NCBI GenBank assembly: GCA_946481495.1
Contig: CAMLNW010000181.1
Span: forward strand, 1 to 5,922
Source of the DNA: an uncultured Actinomycetes bacterium
GTDB taxonomy: Bacteria > Actinomycetota > Thermoleophilia > Solirubrobacterales > Thermoleophilaceae
Direction of reading: 5' to 3'
DNA length: 5,922 bases
Of this stretch, positions 1 through 4,556 are shown in pieces (positions within the stretch are counted from its first letter, which is position 1; every line of letters begins with the position of its first letter). The notes below the pieces were generated by a model. The model did not search any database, was not told where the DNA came from, and saw only the letters and a program-made list of their open reading frames with translations. Position numbers and translations under genes: made by a program.

Positions 1-1
1 C

Positions 2-727
2 GAACCGGGCTTCGTAGGGTCGGCGACCGGTTCGGCGCTGATCGAGGCCGGCGGCACGCGCGTCATCTGCACGGCGTCGGTCGACGAGTCCGTCCCGCGC
101 TGGATGAAGGGCCAGGGCAAGGGCTGGGTCACCGCCGAGTACGGGATGCTGCCTGCATCGACGGGCGAGCGCAAGAAGCGCGACGTCTCGAAGGGCCGTC
201 CCGACGGCCGCACGGTCGAGATCCAGCGGTTGATCGGCCGCTCGCTGCGCGGCGTGATCGACTTCGAGGCGCTCGGCGAGCGCACCGTCTGGATCGACTG
301 CGACGTGCTCGAGGCCGACGGCGGCACCCGCTGCGCGTCGATCACCGGTGGCTACGTCGCGCTCGAGCTGGCGCTGGCGCGTCTGGTCGGCGAGGGCAAG
401 CTCGACGTGTTGCCGCTCACTGGGTCGATCGCCGCCGTCTCGTGCGGCGTGGTCGACGGCGAGCCGCTGCTCGACCTCGATTACCCCGAGGACTCGACCG
501 CCGAGGTCGACATGAACGTCGTCATGACCGGCGATGGGGGGCTCATCGAGGTCCAGGCGACGGGCGAGCGGACGCCGCTGTCGCGTACCTCGCTCGACGC
601 GCTGCTGGCGCTCGCCGCATCCGGCATCGATCAGCTGCGCATGGCCCAGCGTGCCGCGGTCGACGGGGCTGCGTTCGCGAAGCGGCCGGCTCTGCCGGAC
701 GCGCACGATGGGCTTCCTGCCGGCTGA
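2..727 (+). CDS. rph: RNase PH, 5' end cut off by window edge
   Basis: Phosphorolytic 3'-5' exoribonuclease that trims tRNA precursor 3' ends using phosphate, cytoplasmic, normally a hexamer ring. The open frame enters from the left edge and gives 241 visible residues; by comparison with family members only about 15-20 N-terminal residues lie outside the window. Conserved blocks seen in order: [64 protein letters not shown] followed by [10 protein letters not shown], and [20 protein letters not shown], which carries the conserved acidic residues of the active site. The C-terminal helix ([16 protein letters not shown]) is also typical. The first in-frame ATG (104) lies inside the core and is not the start. 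Stop TGA is at 725-727. rdgB follows after 12 bases, the common rph-rdgB pairing. No sign of damage. Confidence 0.97.
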   Translation, partial: EPGFVGSATGSALIEAGGTRVICTASVDESVPRWMKGQGKGWVTAEYGMLPASTGERKKRDVSKGRPDGRTVEIQRLIGRSLRGVIDFEALGERTVWIDCDVLEADGGTRCASITGGYVALELALARLVGEGKLDVLPLTGSIAAVSCGVVDGEPLLDLDYPEDSTAEVDMNVVMTGDGGLIEVQATGERTPLSRTSLDALLALAASGIDQLRMAQRAAVDGAAFAKRPALPDAHDGLPAG

Positions 728-739
728 GCGGGGGATCGG

Positions 740-1321
740 GTGCAGCTCGTTCTCGCATCGCGCAACGCGCACAAACTGCGCGAGCTGAACCTGCTGCTGG
801 CGCCGCACGCGCTCGTGGCGCTGCCGGACGAGGTCGAGCTGCCGCCGGAGACCGGCTCGACGTTCGTCGAGAACGCGCTCGTCAAGGCGCGCACCGCCGC
901 GTCCGCGACCGGCATGACAGCCGTTGCCGACGACTCCGGCATCGAGGCGGCGGCGCTCGGCGGCGCGCCCGGGATCTACTCCGCGCGGTTCGCCGGGGAG
1001 AGTGCCAGCGACGGCGACAACCTGGCCAAGCTGCTGCGCGACGTACCGCCCGAGGGCGACACTCGCGTCGCCTACGTCTGCGCGCTGGTGCTGGTCGAGC
1101 CCGATGGCGGTGAGCTGGTCGCCGAGGCGCGCTGCACCGGTCGCTTGACCCACGAGCCGCGTGGAGACGGCGGCTTCGGCTACGACCCGGCGGTGATCCC
1201 CGACGACTACGACGACGGGCGCACGATGGCCGAGCTGAGCCCGTCGGAGAAGGACGCGATCAGCCATCGCGGTCGCGCCGCGCGCGAGCTGCTCGCGCTG
1301 ATCGACGGCCGGCCGGCGTGA
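740..1321 (+). CDS. rdgB: dITP/XTP pyrophosphatase (RdgB/HAM1 family)
   Basis: Hydrolyses non-canonical purine triphosphates (dITP, XTP, ITP) to the monophosphate plus pyrophosphate, keeping deaminated bases out of DNA and RNA; cytoplasmic homodimer. 193 residues, a normal family length. Motifs seen: N-terminal SRNAHKLREL (residues 7-16) binding the triphosphate, E45 in FVENALVKA, the metal/catalytic pair D64-D65 in VADDSGIEA, GIYSARFAG (78-86), GFGYDP (145-150) and base-recognition SHRG (175-178). GTG at 740 is chosen because it starts the conserved first beta strand (QLVLASRN) and has a GGGGGA Shine-Dalgarno a few bases upstream (about 730-735). It lies 12 bases after rph and overlaps the next start by 4 bases (GTGA), so translation is likely coupled. 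The usual aromatic residue after GFGYDP is replaced (PAVIP), a minor difference. Confidence 0.97.
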   Translation: MQLVLASRNAHKLRELNLLLAPHALVALPDEVELPPETGSTFVENALVKARTAASATGMTAVADDSGIEAAALGGAPGIYSARFAGESASDGDNLAKLLRDVPPEGDTRVAYVCALVLVEPDGGELVAEARCTGRLTHEPRGDGGFGYDPAVIPDDYDDGRTMAELSPSEKDAISHRGRAARELLALIDGRPA

Positions 1322-2226
1322 CCGCGCACGATCCGCACACCGGCCGCAAGACGCGCGCGGCCGCGCTGTCGATCCTCTCGAACAGCCTGCTGATCGCGCT
1401 GAAGTTGGTCGCCGGGGTAATCACCGGTTCGATCGCGATCATCACCGAGGCGATCCACTCGAGCGTCGACCTGATCGCCTCGATCGTCGCCTTCGTCTCG
1501 GTGCGCAAGGCCGGCGAGCCGGCTGACGAGGACCACCCGTACGGCCACGACAAGATCGAGAACCTGGCCGCGGTGATCGAGGGCCTGCTGATCCTCGTCG
1601 GCGCGGGGATCATCGTCTTCGAGTCGGTCCGGCGGCTCGTCGATCCGCCCGAGGTCGAGTCGCTCGGGATCGGCATCGCGGTGATCGGCTTCTCGGTCGT
1701 TGCCAACCTGGTCGTGTCGGCCTACCTCTACCGCCAGGCGCGCGCGACCGAGTCGCCGGCGCTCGAAGGCGACGCCGCCCACTTGCGCACCGACGCGATG
1801 ACCTCGGCCGGCGTCCTGGTCGGCCTGGTGCTCGTCGACGTGACTGGATTCGAGTGGATCGACCCGTTCACGGCGCTGATCGTCGCGGTCGCGATCGTCG
1901 TCGCCGGGCTACGAATCCTGATGCGGTCGTCACGAGTGCTGGTCGACGAGGTGCTGCCGGAGGACGAGCTCGCCGCGGTGCGCGAGGCGCTCGAAGTCGA
2001 CCATCGCGCGCCGGAGATCGCCGGCTACCACAAGCTGCGCGCCCGCCGGGCGGGCAGTCGCCGCTACATCGATCTGCACGTCCAGTTCCACGAAGGCACC
2101 ACGCTCGACCGCGCCCACGAGGTCTCGCACGAGCTGCAGGCCGAGATCCGCGGGCGTCTCGGCCGGGCGGATGTCCTCATCCACCTAGAGCCCGAGCGCA
2201 GCTCGCTGCCGCCTAGAACAAGTTGA
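1318..2226 (+). CDS. Cation diffusion facilitator (CDF) metal exporter
   Basis: Membrane antiporter expected to export a divalent metal (Zn, Fe, Co or Mn) against protons, working as a dimer. 302 residues: hydrophobic helices at about 15-40, 42-62, 84-105, 118-138, 162-178 and 182-203, then a cytoplasmic metal-sensing domain (about 205-292). Metal-site motifs: H47-S-S-V-D51 in helix 2 and H155-L-R-T-D159 in helix 5, giving an HxxxD/HxxxD site, most often linked to zinc-type CDFs; DEDHPYGHDKIE (70-81) is the conserved loop after helix 2. The C-terminal domain keeps histidines at 238, 254, 271 and 289 (IHLEP). GTG start overlaps the rdgB stop (GTGA), with no independent Shine-Dalgarno visible. 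The last 14 bases overlap the convergent miniprotein gene. Exact metal cannot be read from sequence alone. Confidence 0.95.
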   Translation: MTAHDPHTGRKTRAAALSILSNSLLIALKLVAGVITGSIAIITEAIHSSVDLIASIVAFVSVRKAGEPADEDHPYGHDKIENLAAVIEGLLILVGAGIIVFESVRRLVDPPEVESLGIGIAVIGFSVVANLVVSAYLYRQARATESPALEGDAAHLRTDAMTSAGVLVGLVLVDVTGFEWIDPFTALIVAVAIVVAGLRILMRSSRVLVDEVLPEDELAAVREALEVDHRAPEIAGYHKLRARRAGSRRYIDLHVQFHEGTTLDRAHEVSHELQAEIRGRLGRADVLIHLEPERSSLPPRTS

Positions 2227-2353
2227 CCGCAGCGGCCGCGCCGATCGCGACGAGCACCGCCGCGTAGCCGGAGTAGCCGCTGACCAGCAGCAGGAGCGCG
2301 GCGATCAGGCAGACGCCGACGGTGACCATCCACGAGATTCGGGGCAGCGGCAC
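2213..2353 (-). CDS. Small two-helix membrane protein, unknown function
   Basis: A 46-codon gene on the - strand, not recognised as any named family. Residues 9-26 and 28-44 are strongly hydrophobic (MVTVGVCLIAALLLLVSG, then YAAVLVAIGAAAAVN) and are separated by a GYSGY turn, so it should form a membrane hairpin. Support for real coding: 44 of 46 codons end in G or C, as in the neighbouring genes, and the composition is coherently hydrophobic. GTG at 2353 is preferred because it sits just downstream of a -10-like element; ATG at 2329 (38 residues) is possible, and neither has a Shine-Dalgarno. The frame is open further upstream, but there it runs antisense to the Roadblock-like gene. It ends in TAG at 2213-2215, overlapping the CDF 3' end by 14 bases. 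A role with the CDF is speculation. Confidence 0.65.
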   Translation of the reverse strand: MPLPRISWMVTVGVCLIAALLLLVSGYSGYAAVLVAIGAAAAVNLF

Positions 2354-2358
2354 GCGGC

Positions 2359-2365
2359 TATTGTG
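2359..2365. promoter_or_regulatory. Candidate divergent -10 element for two leaderless transcripts
   Basis: TATTGT (2359-2364) on the + strand fits the TAnnnT -10 pattern and ends 7 bases before ATG 2372, so transcription would start at or next to that ATG. On the - strand the same bases read CACAAT (2365-2360), matching 4 of 6 positions of TATAAT and keeping the key A2 and T6; it ends 6 bases before GTG 2353. Neither side shows a good -35 or a Shine-Dalgarno. Leaderless mRNAs are common in actinobacteria, and symmetrical -10 elements driving divergent transcription are known. Function here is inferred from spacing only. Confidence 0.4.
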
Positions 2366-2371
2366 ACCGTG

Positions 2372-2695
2372 ATGGTCGCCCGGCGACTCGTCGACAGCTC
2401 CACGGACGTCTTGGCGGCCGTCGTACTCGATGCTGCGGGCGGCCTCGTCGACGCGAGCGGGGTGGAGCAGGACCGCGTGCGCGAGCTGGCCGATCTGACG
2501 CGCCGACTCGTCGAACGCGCCGATGGCGTTTCCGGCGATCCGGTCGAGCTGATCGAGGTCCAGGCGTCTGGCGGCGCGGTGTTCGCGGTGCGCGACGCGG
2601 GCCATGTGCTCGCCTGCGTCACGCGTCGAGCGGCGCTGCCGGCGCTGGTGCTCTACGACCTTCGTCACGCCCTCGGCGAGCTGGCCCCGGCATGA
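2372..2695 (+). CDS. Roadblock/LC7-like domain protein
   Basis: 107 residues from ATG 2372. The layout resembles the Roadblock/LC7 (MglB-like) fold: a first strand and turn AAVVLDAAGGLVDASG (residues 15-30), a long charged helix (about 32-48), then two strands VELIEVQASGGAVFAVRD and HVLACVTRR and a final helix with LRHALGEL. Proteins of this fold bind and regulate small Ras-like GTPases or form scaffolds; no GTPase is in the window, so any role is inferred. No membrane segment or signal peptide. An in-frame GTG at 2363 would add three residues, but it falls within the -10-like element, so ATG is preferred, possibly as a leaderless start. It overlaps the next gene by ATGA at 2692-2695. Assignment rests on fold-pattern resemblance, not on a diagnostic motif. 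Confidence 0.68.
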   Translation: MVARRLVDSSTDVLAAVVLDAAGGLVDASGVEQDRVRELADLTRRLVERADGVSGDPVELIEVQASGGAVFAVRDAGHVLACVTRRAALPALVLYDLRHALGELAPA

Positions 2696-2919
2696 AGGAG
2701 CGGCCGAAGGGTGCGGTCGCGCGTGCGACAGCGGTGGCGGAGGGCGTGGCGGGCGCGGTGCGACGTCGACAGCGCGAACGTGAGCCCCGCGTTTTGCTCT
2801 ACAGCGCGCCCGGAAAGCCCCGGTTGCTGCCTCCCGGAGCGAAGGGACAGGACGATCTACTCGACCTCGCGGAGCAGTTGGTAGCCCTGACGAAAGCCGC
2901 AAATAGCGGGGATTCTTAG
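2692..2919 (+). CDS. Hypothetical small basic protein, 75 residues
   Basis: Not recognised. Residues 1-31 are rich in Lys/Arg and Ala (KERPKGAVARATAVAEG, then VRRRQRERE) and could form a basic helix. A middle strand-like part VLLYSAPGKPRLLPPG (34-49) is followed by an acidic, Leu-rich helix DDLLDLAEQLVALTKAA (54-70). No membrane segment or signal peptide. It starts inside the stop of the Roadblock-like gene (ATGA) with no Shine-Dalgarno of its own, so it is probably translated by coupling and may be a partner of that protein. About 28% of its codons end in A or T, clearly more than in flanking genes, increasingly towards the 3' end. This could mean weak constraint or lower expression; the ordered charge pattern and the overlap favour a real gene. 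Confidence 0.62.
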   Translation: MKERPKGAVARATAVAEGVAGAVRRRQREREPRVLLYSAPGKPRLLPPGAKGQDDLLDLAEQLVALTKAANSGDS

Positions 2920-2922
2920 CTC

Positions 2923-2947
2923 CGAGGCCGTCTCCAGAGCGGTTTCG
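2923..2947 (+). terminator. Weak stem-loop after the Roadblock pair
   Basis: CGAGGCCG (2923-2930) can pair with CGGTTTCG (2940-2947) through eight pairs, two of them G-U, around a 9-base loop, starting four bases after the stop of the preceding gene. No run of T follows, so it is not a classical intrinsic terminator. It may be an RNA 3'-end stabiliser or chance in GC-rich DNA. Confidence 0.25.
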
Positions 2948-2969
2948 AGGGCCGGTCGTCCGTGAGCGT

Positions 2970-2978
2970 TGTTAGTTT
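2970..2978 (+). promoter_or_regulatory. Candidate extended -10 promoter for the HU operon
   Basis: TGTTAGTTT reads as TGn followed by TAGTTT (TAnnnT), the extended -10 form that can work without a good -35; none is visible 16-19 bases upstream. Transcription would begin near 2985, giving a leader of about 30 bases that still contains the whole hairpin at 2997-3009. It sits in the only non-coding gap of the right half of the window and is locally AT-richer than its surroundings. Not proven. Confidence 0.38.
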
Positions 2979-2996
2979 CGCCGCACTGTTCCAGTC

Positions 2997-3009
2997 CCTC
3001 CAAAGGAGG
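2997..3009 (+). promoter_or_regulatory. Strong Shine-Dalgarno buried in a 5-bp hairpin before HU
   Basis: AAAGGAGG (3002-3009) is a near-perfect Shine-Dalgarno, 7 bases before GTG 3017, and fixes the HU start. Directly upstream lies CCTCC (2997-3001), the exact complement of GGAGG (3005-3009), leaving an AAA loop. Folded, the mRNA hides the ribosome binding site. CCTCC is also the anti-Shine-Dalgarno core, so the leader mimics the 16S rRNA tail. The sequence is directly visible; a regulatory effect on HU translation is inferred. Confidence 0.5.
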
Positions 3010-3016
3010 AAACAAG

Positions 3017-3292
3017 GTGACGAAGTCAGAGTTCGTCGATCAGGTGGCCGCCGAGTCCGGCCTCTCGAAGGGTGATGCCGGGACCGCCGTCGACGCGGTC
3101 CTGACGGTCATCGAGGACACGCTGAAGCGTGGCGGAGAGGTCAGCTTCACCGGCTTCGGGAAGTTCTCCGTGGCCGATCGCGGTGCCCGCCAGGGTGTCA
3201 ACCCGCAGACGGGTGAGCGGATCCAGATCGCGGCCAGCAAGGTTCCGCGGTTCTCGGCCGGCTCGGCCCTCAAGAAGTCCGTAAAGGGCTGA
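3017..3292 (+). CDS. hup: HU-family nucleoid DNA-binding protein
   Basis: Small histone-like protein that binds and bends DNA as a dimer, compacting the nucleoid and helping replication, recombination and repair. 91 residues, the standard length, without the long Lys/Ala-rich tail of mycobacterial or Streptomyces HupB/HupS. Seen: N-terminal helices (TKSEFVDQVAAESGLSK), FTGFGKF (44-50), the DNA-clasping arm RQGVNPQTGERIQIAA (58-73) with the intercalating proline at P63, and C-terminal VPRFSAGSALKKSVKG. GTG 3017 is chosen for its Shine-Dalgarno and because HU proteins normally start with a sequence like MTKSE; an upstream in-frame TTG at 2969 would put the Shine-Dalgarno inside the gene. It is first in its operon, behind a probable promoter and a hairpin leader. 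Its stop overlaps the proposed pyrF CTG start. Confidence 0.97.
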   Translation: MTKSEFVDQVAAESGLSKGDAGTAVDAVLTVIEDTLKRGGEVSFTGFGKFSVADRGARQGVNPQTGERIQIAASKVPRFSAGSALKKSVKG

Positions 3293-4191
3293 AGCACTTC
3301 GCGGACCGGCTGGCGGCGCTCGTCGAAGAGCGTCGCAGCCGGATCGTGCTGGGCCTCGACCCGGACCCGGCGGTGTTGTGGCCGTCCGCGCTGGAAGGTG
3401 CGGACGGCGGCAGTACCGCCGAGCGGACGGCTGCCGCGGTTGCTGCCCACTGTCGGCTGGCGATCGAGGCGGCCGGTCCTGCCTGCGTCGCGATCAAGCC
3501 CCAGCTGGCCTGCTTCGAGCGGCTCGGCGCTCCCGGCTGGCAGGCGCTCGAAGCGACGCGTGACGCTGCGCGCGAACACGGCCTGCTCGTCCTCGCCGAT
3601 GGCAAGCGCGGCGACGTTCCCGTCACCACCAAGGCCTACGCCCAGGCGCTGGTCGGCTCGACCGACGGGCCGTTTGGCGCGGTCGAGGGGCTTGGCGCCG
3701 ACGCGTTCACCGCGAATCCGTTGCTCGGCGGCGACGCGATCGAGCCGTTCGTCGACGCGGCGGCGGCCGCGGGCGCCGGCTGCTTCCTGCTCGTCAACAC
3801 CTCGAATCCCGGCGCTGCCGACCTCCAGGACCTCGACGCCGACGGCCGGCCGCTGCACGAGCGACTCGCCCAGCTCGCCGACGCCTTCGGCAGCGATCAG
3901 CTTGGCGACTGCGGGCTGTCGCTGGTCGGTGCTGTCTGCGGCGCGACCCGCCCGGAGCGGCTCGGCCGGCTGCGGTCGCTGATGCCGCAGGCGATCTTCT
4001 TGCTGCCGGGCGTTGGCGCTCAGGGCGGCAGCGTCGACGACCTTGGACCGGCCTTCGCTCCGCATCCGGCCGCTGGCTTGGTTGCGGCATCGCGTTCGAT
4101 CGTCAACGCCCACACCGATCGCGGCGGCGATCCGGCCGTCGCGGCGGCTGCGGCGGCAGAGGAGTTGCGCGCGCTGGCCTGGGGCGCCTGA
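3289..4191 (+). CDS. pyrF: Orotidine-5'-phosphate decarboxylase (family 2)
   Basis: Converts OMP to UMP, the last step of pyrimidine synthesis; cytoplasmic TIM barrel. From CTG 3289 the protein has 300 residues, typical for the longer family 2 enzymes. Motifs: LGLDPD (21-26), IKPQLACFE (69-77) with K70, catalytic DGKRGD (104-109, usually DAKRGD) with D104, K106 and D109, TANPLLGGDAIEPF (141-154), and phosphate-binding LPGVGAQGG (239-247). Start: upstream of GTG 3346 the same frame reads KHFADRLAALVEERRSRIV, exactly the usual family N-terminus, and back to a stop at 3214 it contains no ATG, GTG or TTG. CTG 3289 forms a CTGA overlap with the HU stop, so it is the best start, translated by coupling. 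GTG 3346 has no Shine-Dalgarno and would delete the first helix. The start is less certain than the function. Confidence 0.93.
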   Translation: MKHFADRLAALVEERRSRIVLGLDPDPAVLWPSALEGADGGSTAERTAAAVAAHCRLAIEAAGPACVAIKPQLACFERLGAPGWQALEATRDAAREHGLLVLADGKRGDVPVTTKAYAQALVGSTDGPFGAVEGLGADAFTANPLLGGDAIEPFVDAAAAAGAGCFLLVNTSNPGAADLQDLDADGRPLHERLAQLADAFGSDQLGDCGLSLVGAVCGATRPERLGRLRSLMPQAIFLLPGVGAQGGSVDDLGPAFAPHPAAGLVAASRSIVNAHTDRGGDPAVAAAAAAEELRALAWGA

Positions 4192-4220
4192 GCCCCTATG
4201 CTCCGCGCCTGACCCAGGCC

Positions 4221-4556
4221 ATGCCAGCCCGATCCTCCAGTTCCGCACGAATCTTCGCCCCAGCCGCTCTGGCCATCTGTGCGGTGGCGGTTCTGATCGT
4301 GATCGGCGGTTCGCTCGGCGGTGGCGACGACTCGTCCAGCGGGGGCGGCTCGGCCGCGGACACGACGAGCGAGCAGACCGCGGGCACCACGACGACGCCC
4401 GCCAAGCCTCAGCCGGCCACCTACACCGTCAAGTCCGGGGACACGCTTGGCGCGATCGCCGAGTCGACCGGCGTGACCGTCGAGACGATTCAGGAGCTCA
4501 ACCCGGAGCTCGATCCGCAGGCGTTGATCGCCGGCCAGAAGATTCAGCTGCGCTAG
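4221..4556 (+). CDS. Membrane-anchored LysM-domain protein
   Basis: 111 residues: a short basic N-terminus, one hydrophobic segment (about 11-30, IFAPAALAICAVAVLIVIGG), a Gly/Ser/Thr-rich linker (31-65) and one LysM domain (66-110) with YTVKSGDTLGAIAESTGV, the NPELDP turn and IAGQKIQL. LysM binds N-acetylglucosamine-containing glycans, so the protein should sit outside the membrane and touch peptidoglycan; no catalytic domain is attached. The hydrophobic segment may be an anchor or an uncleaved signal; no clear lipobox is present (the only Cys, C20, lies inside the helix). It begins 29 bases after pyrF with only a poor Shine-Dalgarno (AGG two bases before ATG). A TATGCT at 4197-4202 could be a -10 but lacks a -35. 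Its TAG overlaps the next start by one base, linking it to the carboxypeptidase. Confidence 0.9.
   Translation: MPARSSSSARIFAPAALAICAVAVLIVIGGSLGGGDDSSSGGGSAADTTSEQTAGTTTTPAKPQPATYTVKSGDTLGAIAESTGVTVETIQELNPELDPQALIAGQKIQLR

Noticed and set aside
1207..1782. Open - strand frames opposite rdgB and the CDF gene.
   Set aside because: Arg/Asp-rich mirror frames of well-identified genes with no independent support.
2354..2902. Upstream extension of the - strand miniprotein frame to 229 residues.
   Set aside because: It runs antisense to the Roadblock-like pair, is low-complexity Arg/Pro/Ala, and shows no coherent domain; only the last 46 codons look protein-like.
2969..3016. An earlier TTG start for HU giving 107 residues.
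   Set aside because: It would place the strong Shine-Dalgarno and its hairpin within the gene, and it adds residues not seen in HU proteins.
4197..4202. TATGCT as an internal promoter for the LysM gene.
   Set aside because: Fits TAnnnT, but TTGCGC at 4165-4170 is 26 bases away, too far for a -35, and the gene is in a tight operon; kept only as a possibility.
3040..4248. A 402-codon open frame on the - strand.
   Set aside because: Lies antisense to HU and pyrF, which are firmly identified; Arg/Gly/Ala-rich shadow of GC-biased codons with no recognisable domain.
4013..4555. A long open frame that would extend the carboxypeptidase by about 180 residues upstream.
   Set aside because: It overlaps the ends of pyrF and all of the LysM gene in another frame, is Arg/Ser-rich like typical GC-rich shadow frames, and the real protein begins with a signal peptide at GTG 4556.
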